A stretch of DNA of 32,045 nucleotides from Acidobacteriaceae bacterium (lineage in GTDB: Bacteria > Acidobacteriota > Terriglobia > Terriglobales > Acidobacteriaceae): positions 1 to 32,045 of the forward strand of contig PMWW01000129.1 in NCBI GenBank assembly GCA_003165795.1, in the 5' to 3' direction. Positions 18,290-25,009 of the stretch are shown here, in pieces. Both the position numbers and the translations under genes were made by a program. Each line of letters begins with the position of its first letter. Within the stretch, counting starts at the first letter, position 1. The notes under the pieces were generated by a model. It saw only the letters and a program-made list of their open reading frames with translations. It had not been told where the DNA came from and made no database searches.

Positions 18290-18487
18290 ATGGCTCATGT
18301 GCAGATCACGTTGTTGGCGGGCCGCACCATCGAGCAGAAGCGGCGCGCGGTCAAACGCATTACCGATGCCATGTGCGAGGAACTCCACGTCAAAGCTGAG
18401 AAGTTGACCATCTCCTTCGTGGAAGTGCCACGCGATAGCTACGCCCGTAACGGTGTTCTGTTGTCCGATCGAACCGACTTGAAGTAA
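18290..18487 (+). CDS. 4-oxalocrotonate tautomerase-like protein lacking Pro-1
   Basis: The 65-residue protein has the small tautomerase fold: the strand HVQITLLAGR, a helix EQKRRAVKRITDAMCEEL, and a closing strand KLTISFVEVPRDSYARNG. Family members use the N-terminal Pro exposed after Met removal as catalytic base. Here the second codon is GCT (Ala), so the classical mechanism should be absent. GGAGAG lies four bases before the ATG, which supports this start. The gene follows ndk by 164 bases. It may be a non-catalytic subunit, an enzyme with another chemistry, or a decaying copy. A second tautomerase with an intact Pro lies at 26857-27249. Confidence 0.82.
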   Translation: MAHVQITLLAGRTIEQKRRAVKRITDAMCEELHVKAEKLTISFVEVPRDSYARNGVLLSDRTDLK

Positions 18488-18590
18488 AGTCGCGCTTCGT
18501 TCGTTGGCTCCCATCATCCGTGGATGACCCCACCGGTCACTACCAGCCGGCAAGCTGCGTTTCACAATCCCACAGCGACGGCGCGACTTT
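18486..18590. repeat. 10-bp perfect inverted repeat bracketing 85 bases
   Basis: AAAGTCGCGC at 18486-18495 is the exact reverse complement of GCGCGACTTT at 18581-18590. A small hairpin TCATCC-GT-GGATGA (18514-18527) lies inside. The left arm overlaps the tautomerase stop codon. The region lies between convergent genes and might act in termination or be a small palindromic element. Confidence 0.4.
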
Positions 18591-18701
18591 GCATCGATTG
18601 TCATAAGGGGCAAAATGCCGTCTGGCGCGTTTACTGAGAGCCTTCTTAATCTTGGCAGCGCGGATTTGCCGGGTCACTCCAGGAGGAGTTAGCTGCGCCG
18701 T

Positions 18702-19694
18702 TCAGCTTCCAAAAAGCGCGGCCCCATGAAAGGGAGCGAGCACTAGCGTCAGCCCCAGCATGACGACTGCAGCCGCCGCCAGCCATCGGCGTTGCGGGCC
18801 AATGTCGGGCCACTGCGGCACGTTGGGATGTCTCAGGCCGGTGAAACCCAGGATCAGGGCCCAGACCAGCCATCCCATCCAGAAGAAGACGCCTAGCGGG
18901 ATGAGTATGCCAATGGTGGTGCGAGTAACCCACTTGTGCGCCCGCGGCGCCACGGCGTAGATGATGTGTCCTCCGTCAAACTGGCCGCCCGGAAGAAGGT
19001 TCAGCGCAGTAGCGAACATTCCTACCCAAGCCGCGATCCCAACCGGGTGCAGATACAAGTTTCTGAGCGGAGCGGTGCTGTGGGTAAAGGGCGCCAGGAA
19101 ATGATGGAGGAGGCTGAAGATTAGCGGATAGCCAAACTCCAATGCCGAACTTGGGGCATCGGAAGGCATCGGCTTGGAAAGTGCCAGGCCCCACAGCAGC
19201 ACGGGAAGCGCAACCAGGAAGCCGGCGATCGGTCCGGCGATGCCGATGTCGAACAGCGCCTTGCGTGATCGGATAGGCGACTTAATACGAATGAGTGCGC
19301 CAAATGTCCCGATCAGGGTGGGCGCTGGAACAAAGTACGGCAAGGTCGCGTAGATGCCATTCCTTTCGGCCAGAATGAAGTGCCCGAACTCATGCGCCAG
19401 AAGAATCCCCAGCAGAGTGGCGGAGAACGGAATCCCCATTTTGAGCCGCGCCGGATTTTGCAGGATCCAGTGCCACGGAAACAGCGGAAGGGCGAAGGCG
19501 TCGGTAGTGAACGCCGGCAGGTCGTGAATAAAGTTATACTGCAGACGCGCGCCAACGACCAGCGTCGTCAGCGCCGTCAGCAGCAGCAGTAGAATGTGCA
19601 ACCAATACGGTCGGCGGCGCGCAGGGGCAACCACAAAGACTTGCGGATAGGAAGGAACTTCGAAGGTGTAGGACGGCGGCGTGAGGTCAGACAT
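18702..19694 (-). CDS. Site-2-protease-like M50 membrane metalloprotease
   Basis: The 330-residue polytopic protein has the zinc motif HEFGH (near residue 100) in a transmembrane helix and a second metal-ligand motif NLLPGGQFDGGH near residue 235. This is the M50/S2P signature for intramembrane proteolysis. About six or seven hydrophobic segments are visible, with a cytoplasmic Pro-rich N-terminus. No PDZ domain is seen, unlike RseP. The closest general type is the PDZ-less S2P-like group found in cyanobacteria, plants and acidobacteria. Its substrate is unknown. The HU/IHF gene lies upstream on the same strand, 109 bases away. Confidence 0.9.
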   Translation of the reverse strand: MSDLTPPSYTFEVPSYPQVFVVAPARRRPYWLHILLLLLTALTTLVVGARLQYNFIHDLPAFTTDAFALPLFPWHWILQNPARLKMGIPFSATLLGILLAHEFGHFILAERNGIYATLPYFVPAPTLIGTFGALIRIKSPIRSRKALFDIGIAGPIAGFLVALPVLLWGLALSKPMPSDAPSSALEFGYPLIFSLLHHFLAPFTHSTAPLRNLYLHPVGIAAWVGMFATALNLLPGGQFDGGHIIYAVAPRAHKWVTRTTIGILIPLGVFFWMGWLVWALILGFTGLRHPNVPQWPDIGPQRRWLAAAAVVMLGLTLVLAPFHGAALFGS

Positions 19695-19803
19695 CGCTTA
19701 ATTTGATGATGCACTAATGGTCGCGGAAGCGCAGGTTACAGATCTCTTCTCCCGGCACGAGACACCTTAGCGACCGCCGCGGCAGGCACTCTACTCGCGT
19801 CGG

Positions 19804-20073
19804 CTACTCGATGGATTGCAATTCCTTCCCCGGCTTGAAGCGAACGGCTTTGCCGGGCGGTATGTTGACCTCGGCGCCGGTGCGCGGGTTGCGGCCAATT
19901 CCGGTTTTCCGCGGCCGGACGGTGAAGACGCCAAAGCCGCGCAGCTCAATGCGATCGCCGCGCGCCAGCGATCTCTTCATGCTTTCGAATACGGTTTCGA
20001 CCGCCATCTCGGCCTTGGTCTTGGTGACTCCGGTCCTAGTGACGACTTCGTTGATCAGATCCAGTTTGATCAC
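19804..20073 (-). CDS. HU/IHF-family DNA-binding protein
   Basis: This 89-residue histone-like protein bends and compacts DNA as a dimer. Visible features are the N-terminal helical dimerisation part (KLDLINEVVTRTGVTKTKAEMAVETVFESM), the family signature RIELRGFGVFTVRPRKTGIGRNPRTG, and the DNA-binding arm with the intercalating-Pro region NIPPGKAVRFKPGKEL. The start codon is GTG, with GGAG about seven bases upstream. IHF-type and HU-type cannot be separated safely here, so no symbol is given. The M50 protease gene follows on the same strand. Confidence 0.93.
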   Translation of the reverse strand: MIKLDLINEVVTRTGVTKTKAEMAVETVFESMKRSLARGDRIELRGFGVFTVRPRKTGIGRNPRTGAEVNIPPGKAVRFKPGKELQSIE

Positions 20074-20276
20074 AAGTGGCTCCGTCAGGCGCGCTCGCCC
20101 GTCAATATAGCCCGGACCGCAGGCGCTGCTGCGATTCTATCCCACTTCGCAGAACCTACGGTAAGTCTTCATTCGACCGCGACTTGCAAGCTGATGCGCG
20201 AATCGTAGTGAAGCCCGCGCCCATTGTCAACCGGCGGTTGCTTTCCGTAAGATGGCATATTCGTCAAGGTCGAGCT

Positions 20277-20528
20277 TTGTATCAGAGCACGACTTCAGTC
20301 GTGCTAAACGCGGCGGAATGAAATTAGGCCTTTAGCCCCTGCACAACGTCCATCAGGGGCTAAAGCCCAAGTTCTCTCGCGATCGCCCGGCACGACTGAA
20401 CAGGTTGCTGAAAAAGTCGGATTCGATATGTTTTGAAGGGGCCCACCTTTAGGTGCGCCGTCCTAAGCCCTTTATTTTTTGCCATTCCCGATTTTTTCAG
20501 CAGCCTGTGAAGTCGTGCCCTGATACAA
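20277..20528. repeat. Outer palindromic element with 21-bp terminal inverted repeats
   Basis: The left arm 20277-20297 (starting TTGTATCAG) and the right arm 20508-20528 (ending CTGATACAA) are reverse complements at 20 of 21 positions. Inside are a perfect 8-base hairpin at 20287-20304 (GCACGACT-TC-AGTCGTGC) and a 12-base stem CTTTAGCCCCTG/CAGGGGCTAAAG around 20330-20366. A second, separate element (20401-20507) is inserted in the right-hand hairpin. Without that insertion the element would be about 141 bases. It occupies the gap between the divergent HU and dcd genes and holds no gene. Confidence 0.75.
20401..20507. mobile_element. MITE-like 107-bp element with 4-bp target duplication
   Basis: The ends are terminal inverted repeats: CAGGTTGCTGAAAAAGTCGG on the left, and on the right ATTTTTTCAGCAGCCTG preceded by CCCG; 18 of 20 positions pair. 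TGAA stands directly on both sides (20397-20400 and 20508-20511). Removing the element and one TGAA restores a perfect hairpin, GGCACGAC-TGAA-GTCGTGCC, which is what an insertion with target duplication would leave. It encodes no protein, so a transposase elsewhere in the genome would have to move it. Confidence 0.7.
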
Positions 20529-20563
20529 ACCGTTAGCGCCATTATCAAACCATCAATCATTCA

Positions 20564-20577
20564 GGGGCTTTAGCCCC
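20564..20577 (+). promoter_or_regulatory. Hairpin directly before the dcd ribosome binding site
   Basis: GGGGC-TTTA-GCCCC forms a 5-base GC stem. The dcd Shine-Dalgarno AAGGAG starts at the next base (20578-20583), four bases before the ATG. The hairpin uses the same CAGGGGCT/AGCCCC words as the palindromic repeats upstream. If the transcript includes it, it would sit at the edge of the ribosome footprint. Any regulatory effect is inferred. Confidence 0.4.
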
Positions 20578-20587
20578 AAGGAGCCGC

Positions 20588-21142
20588 ATGTCCATTAAGA
20601 GTGACCGTTGGATCCGCAAAATGGCCACTGAGCACGATATGATCAATCCCTTCTCGGAGAAGCAGGTCCGCGAAGGCGTCATTTCTTTCGGTCTCTCTTC
20701 CTACGGTTACGACCTGCGCGTCGCCGACGAATTCAAGATCTTCACCAACGTCAACAGCACCATCGTCGATCCCAAGAAGTTCGACGAACGCTCCTTCGTC
20801 AGCCTGGAGTCCGATGTCTGCATCGTCCCTCCGAACTCCTTCGCCCTGGCGCGTTCGGTGGAGTACTTCAAGATCCCCCGCGACGTGCTGACCATCTGCG
20901 TCGGAAAATCCACTTATGCACGCTGCGGCATCATCGTCAATGTCACGCCGTTCGAGCCCGAGTGGGAAGGCTTCGTCACCCTCGAAATCTCCAATACCAC
21001 GCCGCTTCCGGCACGTATCTACGCCAACGAAGGGCTCTGCCAGATCCTATTTTTCCAGTCAGACGAAATTTGCGAGACCAGCTACAAGGACAGGAAGGGC
21101 AAGTATCAGGGACAGAAAGGCATCATGCTGCCGAAGCTGTGA
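20588..21142 (+). CDS. dcd: Dcd, dCTP deaminase
   Basis: Dcd deaminates dCTP to dUTP, the precursor for dUMP and then dTTP. The 184 residues match the homotrimeric family. Visible features are DRWIRKMA at the N-terminus, SSYGYDLR, the nucleotide-binding [31 protein letters not shown] with the catalytic Glu about residue 133, and a C-terminal YQGQKGI. These fit the dCTP-specific and the bifunctional dCTP deaminase/dUTPase groups; I cannot separate them by eye. AAGGAG precedes the ATG. tmk, which acts later in dTTP synthesis, lies at 23702-24412 on the other strand. Confidence 0.95.
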   Translation: MSIKSDRWIRKMATEHDMINPFSEKQVREGVISFGLSSYGYDLRVADEFKIFTNVNSTIVDPKKFDERSFVSLESDVCIVPPNSFALARSVEYFKIPRDVLTICVGKSTYARCGIIVNVTPFEPEWEGFVTLEISNTTPLPARIYANEGLCQILFFQSDEICETSYKDRKGKYQGQKGIMLPKL

Positions 21143-21176
21143 GGTGTTCGACGGAATCGGCGCTATCATTCTCGTT

Positions 21177-21335
21177 ATGCCCCCACCGAATGATGCGTCG
21201 GTTCTCGGGAGCGAGGTCTATATCCGCGCATCCGATGACGGAGCACTGTCATTACCGGACAAGTTGTTGGAACTTTTCGTACAGGCGCGGGAGCAATATG
21301 CATGGCCGCGAAGCGTAACGACTGGGGAAAGCTAA
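21177..21335 (+). CDS. Short hypothetical ORF ahead of a decayed HhH gene
   Basis: The ORF is 52 codons, from ATG to TAA, and its end overlaps the presumed start (21302) of the frameshifted HhH gene. The peptide (SEVYIRASDDGALSLPDKLLELF ...) is acidic and helical-looking, with no recognised domain. It may be a small partner gene, the remnant of a longer gene, or chance. Base composition around it is visibly less GC-rich than in dcd. Confidence 0.3.
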   Translation: MPPPNDASVLGSEVYIRASDDGALSLPDKLLELFVQAREQYAWPRSVTTGES

Positions 21336-21815
21336 AAGAAAATCATCGACCTTGAAGAGCAGGTTGAGATTCGGCTCACGGATCTAAACAGCGAAAACGC
21401 GCAGTTAATCATGCAGAGCGTTGCGGAATGGGGCGGGAATAACGCCAAGGCAATTTTTGCGATACGTACTATGAGGTCGACCCAAAAACAAGACGCTGCG
21501 AAGTGTATCGGGCAACTTCTCGCACCAAGCTACGCGGAGCGTTCTTTACGAGGCCTGATACGCCTGCCGGGAATCGATCTTGTAATGGCGACGAAGATCT
21601 ATCGTTTTTTGCGTTCCACCGATCGGAGCAGCGGTAGACAGGCACTGCTCGTATTTTTTCAATTCATTGCTGGACTGTCGTGTGCGGACTGCCCCAAGGG
21701 CTTGCACTCATTTCCGCCGCGAGTGGTACCGCAGACCTCATACCACCCGTTTACCCTACTCGGACGGGGCGCGTGAACATAATCTACAGGAATATTTCGG
21801 GTGCTACTTACCGCT
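21302..21815 (+). pseudogene. Frameshifted helix-hairpin-helix DNA-binding/glycosylase-like gene
   Basis: Three frames must be joined to read one protein. MAAKRNDWGKLK (from the ATG at 21302) runs into KIIDLEEQVEIRLTDLNSEN after a shift in the A-rich tract near 21335-21343. That continues through SLRGLIRLPGIDLVMATKIYRFL, a helix-hairpin-helix. After a second shift near 21615-21622 it continues as IGAAVDRHCSYFFNSLL, then FRREWYRRPHTTRLPYSDG and YFGCYLPL. These blocks resemble one family of uncharacterised bacterial HhH proteins as I remember it. The C-terminus is then lost at a junction with a BrnA stump. Two frameshifts plus truncation argue for a dead gene, unless they are assembly errors. 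Confidence 0.7.
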
Positions 21816-21945
21816 ACAGGTTCACCTGCTGCCGAAACCATTCCAATACATCGTCATCCAGACGGATGGTGATTCTGGTCTTAGCTTTCGGAATCGAGAG
21901 CATAGGCCCACGCTTCGCATTGGCAAAGTTGTACTCACGCTTCAT
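21814..21945 (-). pseudogene. Truncated BrnA-like antitoxin
   Basis: The 43 codons read MKREYNFANAKRGP ... then KTRITIRLDDDVLEWFRQQV and then stop. This is the N-terminal and ribbon-helix-helix part of BrnA-type antitoxins. Family members normally continue with a helix and tail of 25-40 more residues (Gly/Asn turn, then NxALR). The missing part and the absence of a BrnT-type toxin next to it indicate a remnant of a toxin-antitoxin locus. Its 3' end meets the broken 3' end of the HhH pseudogene at about 21815, so one deletion could have removed both tails. Confidence 0.6.
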
Positions 21946-21976
21946 GGCAGATTCTGTTGCCGAGTTGCATTCAGTT

Positions 21977-22018
21977 AGCTGACGGCTGAAAGCTGATGGC
22001 TGACAGCTGATGGCTGAC
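21977..22018. repeat. Three tandem copies of a 14-bp unit
   Basis: AGCTGATGGCTGAC occurs twice back to back (21991-22018). A diverged copy, AGCTGACGGCTGAA, comes immediately before (21977-21990). The array lies just beyond the hfq stop codon on the reverse strand, at the border of the decayed patch. Confidence 0.75.
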
Positions 22019-22024
22019 AGCTTC

Positions 22025-22435
22025 CTACTTCCGCTGACCGGCTTCGCTTTCCTTGAACATGTATTTGATGCTGGGCTTGTAGATCAGCAGATTCGAACCG
22101 CTGGTGCGGTTCACTTTCAGGCAGTACTTGTCGTACCACTCGATGACGCCGTGGACCTCTTCCCCGTCCTGCAGTACCAACACCATCGGCGTCTTGGATT
22201 GCATTTGCTTCTGATAATAAAAATTCTCGGCGTGGGTCTGCTCTGGCGGCGGCGTCTTCTTGCCGTTGCTGGAGGCGCGCTCCGGGCGCTCGCGGCGATC
22301 GCCGTCCTGGCGGCGTTCGGCGTCCTGCCGCGGATGATCGTTACGGTTGAGAGCGGGACGAATTAGCTTGCGATTAGCAAAGACTTCCGGCTCAATAGCT
22401 CGTCCTACGGCGGTGGCATCCATGGAATCTTTCAT
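22025..22435 (-). CDS. hfq: Hfq/Sm-like RNA chaperone with long N-terminal tail
   Basis: Hfq hexamers bind small RNAs and mRNAs and promote their pairing. The 136-residue protein has its Sm fold at residues about 71-127. Sm1 is VLVLQDGEEVHGVIEWYDKYCLKV and the Sm2-like strand is NLLIYKPSIKYMF. In typical Hfq the latter reads YKHAIS; here Lys is kept (120) but His is replaced by Pro (121). A hydrophilic, Arg/Asp/Pro-rich tail of about 70 residues precedes the fold, whereas most Hfq proteins begin only a few residues before it. Start: ATG with AGGAGC about nine bases upstream. A second in-frame ATG four codons later is possible. It follows holB on the same strand by 173 bases. Confidence 0.8.
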   Translation of the reverse strand: MKDSMDATAVGRAIEPEVFANRKLIRPALNRNDHPRQDAERRQDGDRRERPERASSNGKKTPPPEQTHAENFYYQKQMQSKTPMVLVLQDGEEVHGVIEWYDKYCLKVNRTSGSNLLIYKPSIKYMFKESEAGQRK

Positions 22436-22608
22436 GGGAGGTTGCTCCTGTGGTCTGCACACCGGCCTTTCGGCGATCGTCAACTCGGATGCGAAAAACG
22501 TCCCCAGACTCCGGCATGTTCCTTGGCGTGACCGCCCCGAGGTTCTTCTAGGTGTGAAGTTAAGCGCTACCCTAACACAGGCGCACCTCCAAGACAATTA
22601 CTCAGGTG

Positions 22609-23715
22609 CTACTTTGGTGTGACCGGCTCCAGCGCTGTAGCCAACGTGTCCAGCGCCAGGGAACGTAGCAAATTCCTGCGCATCCCGCTTTCCACCTCGC
22701 CCAGCCGCTGCCCGGCTGCCGCAATCCAGGCAAAATCCACTTCTGACGCCATTCGGGCCAGCTCCGGCTGGATGTCTTGATTGCGCACCAGCTCCGCCGT
22801 TCCCGACCTCAGGAACAACAGGTCCTCCAGCAGCGCGTATAAGGTGCGAAGCAGTTGTTCGGTTTTCGCTTTGCCGTCTGCGCCCGACCGGTAGGTATCG
22901 GTCACCCGAAACAACGCGCTGTGGTCCTGGATTCCCATGGCCGGACCCAGCAGCGTGAGCGCATCCTGGCGCGCCGCCAGATACCCTGCCAGATCGAAAC
23001 CGCGCGCGCGGCCCAGGCCTCCGCCGCAAACTCGCCCCACCAGCGCCCGCGCGCGCGGCTTCCACTCCGGACACACTGCGGCCAAATACTGCTCCACCTC
23101 GGCAGTCGGAATTGGTACCAGCCGCAGATGCATACAGCGCGAACGGATGGTCGGCAGCAACGCCGTAGGATTATCCGTCAACAGGAAAATCGTAGCGAAT
23201 TCGGGCGGCTCTTCCAGAATTTTCAGCAGTGAGTTTGCCGCTTCTTTCATGAAGTCGGCGTCGCTGAAGATGTAGATCCTTTCCCCACCCTCCGCCGGCT
23301 TGTAGTAAATCTGGTGAATCACGTGCCGCACTTGGTCTACCTTCACCAGCATCTGCGGAGGATCGGGCGGAATGACCATGACGTCGGGATGCGTCTGCAC
23401 GTACAGCCGGGTCTCCCGCTTGTCGGTTTCGCGCAGGTTCTCGCGCGCCTCCACCGCTTCTGCAAAGCGACCTTCAAGGTCATCCGCCTCGGCAATGCGA
23501 ATGCAGTTGGCGCAATGTCCGCAAAAATCCGGCAGCCCATCGCTGAGGGGCCGCTCCAGACAGTTCATCGCTTTCGCAACCATTTGACTAAGCGTGAACT
23601 TCCCCGATCCCTGCGGCCCGGAGAGAATCAGCGCATGAGGAAAGTGCTTCCGCACCAGCATCTCCCGCAGCGTGTGTACGGTTTCCGCGTTGCCATGAAA
23701 ATCAGAAAAGGGCAT
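22609..23715 (-). CDS. holB: HolB, DNA polymerase III delta' subunit
   Basis: Delta' is part of the clamp loader that places the sliding clamp on primed DNA. The 368 residues contain a RecA/AAA+ core: GPQGSGKFT (residues 33-41), a zinc-binding Cys set (C52, C65, C68, C71 in CGHCANC), the region FSDADFMKEAANSLLKILEEPP, and the sensor motif TIRSRC. In Walker A the residue after Lys is Phe rather than Ser/Thr, which fits a delta' subunit that does not hydrolyse ATP. An insertion near residues 75-105 (AEADDLEGRFAEAVEARENLRETDKRE) is charged and helical. It overlaps the end of tmk by 14 bases, so the two are almost certainly co-translated. Confidence 0.93.
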   Translation of the reverse strand: MPFSDFHGNAETVHTLREMLVRKHFPHALILSGPQGSGKFTLSQMVAKAMNCLERPLSDGLPDFCGHCANCIRIAEADDLEGRFAEAVEARENLRETDKRETRLYVQTHPDVMVIPPDPPQMLVKVDQVRHVIHQIYYKPAEGGERIYIFSDADFMKEAANSLLKILEEPPEFATIFLLTDNPTALLPTIRSRCMHLRLVPIPTAEVEQYLAAVCPEWKPRARALVGRVCGGGLGRARGFDLAGYLAARQDALTLLGPAMGIQDHSALFRVTDTYRSGADGKAKTEQLLRTLYALLEDLLFLRSGTAELVRNQDIQPELARMASEVDFAWIAAAGQRLGEVESGMRRNLLRSLALDTLATALEPVTPK

Positions 23716-24412
23716 TGTCGGCTTCTTCTTTCGGTTTTATGAGCGTCTGTCCTCCCATCAGCCTCTCTCTTACCACCCGCAGAATCTCCTCATGCACCTT
23801 CTCGATCGGCGGCCGCGCGTCCACCAGCGCCACCCGTTGCGGCGCGCGCCGGGCAATCTGCAGAAAAGTCTCATGCACCCGGTCAAAAAATGCGCTGCTC
23901 TCTTTCTCGAAGCGATTTTCATCCTGCTCGGCAGCTCGGTTACGGCGTCGCGCCCGCTTCACGCTGGAGCTGACCTCCGAATCCATCAGGATGGTCAGGT
24001 CTGGCCACATCCGCCCGCACAACAACTCGTGCAGACGCAGCACCGCATCGCTGCCCAGTTGCCTTCCGCCGCCCTGGTAGGCCTCGGTTGAATCGGTGAA
24101 GCGGTCGCACAGCACCCACGTCCCCGCTTCCAGCGCAGGCAGGATCACTTCTGCGATCAACTGCGCCCGCGAGGCGAACATCAACGCCATCTCGGCATGA
24201 GGTTCCAGTCCGGCCGTGCGCGAATCCAGCAGCACCGCCCGAATGCGCTCGCCGATCGCGGTGCCACCAGGCTCGCGCGTGGTCACCACCTCGACCCCCT
24301 GCCGGCGCAGCGCCGCCGCGAGCTTCTCCAGTTGCGTGCTCTTGCCACAACCGTCGAGCCCCTCGAAGCTGATAAACTTCCCGCGTTGCGCCCGCTTCGC
24401 CACGCTGGTCAT
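23702..24412 (-). CDS. tmk: Tmk, thymidylate kinase
   Basis: Tmk phosphorylates dTMP to dTDP in dTTP synthesis. The protein has 236 residues. Motifs are the P-loop FEGLDGCGKSTQ, the TREPGGTAIGE segment that follows it, the CDRFTDSTEAYQGGGR motif, and a lid region with RRRNRAAEQDENRFEKES. The length exceeds the usual 205-215 because of short N- and C-terminal tails, the latter (KPKEEADNALF) overlapping the start of holB. A tmk-holB pair is common in bacteria. The ATG at 24412 has no strong ribosome binding site. A PIN-domain cassette lies upstream on the same strand, 99 bases away. Confidence 0.95.
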   Translation of the reverse strand: MTSVAKRAQRGKFISFEGLDGCGKSTQLEKLAAALRRQGVEVVTTREPGGTAIGERIRAVLLDSRTAGLEPHAEMALMFASRAQLIAEVILPALEAGTWVLCDRFTDSTEAYQGGGRQLGSDAVLRLHELLCGRMWPDLTILMDSEVSSSVKRARRRNRAAEQDENRFEKESSAFFDRVHETFLQIARRAPQRVALVDARPPIEKVHEEILRVVRERLMGGQTLIKPKEEADNALF

Positions 24413-24511
24413 GATATCAGCGGAGCATTTGGGACCCGCTTCAAAGTGTCGTCCTAGCGAGTGGCGGGAACAAGCTCGAATTGGATCTTTGGGGAATGTA
24501 GGACTTTGCCG

Positions 24512-25009
24512 TCACTCAATCTCATGCAGGTGGCGAACACCCAGGCCAGCATCCTTACAAATTCCGCAAAGTGCTTGATCAATAGTCAGAACTACTGGGC
24601 GTTCTTGCCGATGACGTTCGGCTAACTTTATTATGCTGACGTCAACTGGACCGAAGCGGGCAACCATCTGAATATCCATGTGAAGGAGTCGTATCACTTC
24701 TTCGTTCATTTCCATGCCGCGAAATTGATCGTAAATTCGATTCCATAGTCTTTCCTGTCCCTGTCTCTCCGTCTTGCGAATCCAACAGTTCAGTTCCGAG
24801 ACAACCGACGCACTTGTTGTCCGCCGCCGGAATGAAGCAACGAAGTCCACGCACCGATCGTAGGGGTCCGCGTGAGTGAGGCATCGTAACTCTCTACGAA
24901 GCCCTTCAAATCCAAAACTGAAAACTGCGTGATACAGGATGAGTTCGCGTATCGGACCGGTGTCCAGGATCAACAACTCACGCTCGTCGCGGTATGTACG
25001 AGGAGACAT
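24512..25009 (-). CDS. PIN-domain nuclease-like protein
   Basis: The 165-residue protein shows the four acidic positions expected of a PIN domain: D16 in LLILDTGPI, E72 in SASVVSELNCWI, D123 in GPVDVSIIKLAERH and D144 in VVLTIDQALC. PIN domains are metal-dependent RNases, most often toxins of VapBC-type systems. The start is taken as the ATG at 25009, with AGGGA just upstream; a GTG at 25021 would add four residues. The gene overlaps the end of its upstream neighbour by 32 bases, so the two are probably translated together. That neighbour does not look like a VapB antitoxin. GC content looks lower than in tmk, hinting at acquisition. Confidence 0.75.
   Translation of the reverse strand: MSPRTYRDERELLILDTGPIRELILYHAVFSFGFEGLRRELRCLTHADPYDRCVDFVASFRRRTTSASVVSELNCWIRKTERQGQERLWNRIYDQFRGMEMNEEVIRLLHMDIQMVARFGPVDVSIIKLAERHRQERPVVLTIDQALCGICKDAGLGVRHLHEIE

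Noticed and set aside
20277-20528. Palindromic cluster considered as a CRISPR array or replication origin iterons
   Set aside because: The repeats are inverted, not regularly spaced direct repeats with unique spacers, and the arms fit insertion elements with a target duplication.
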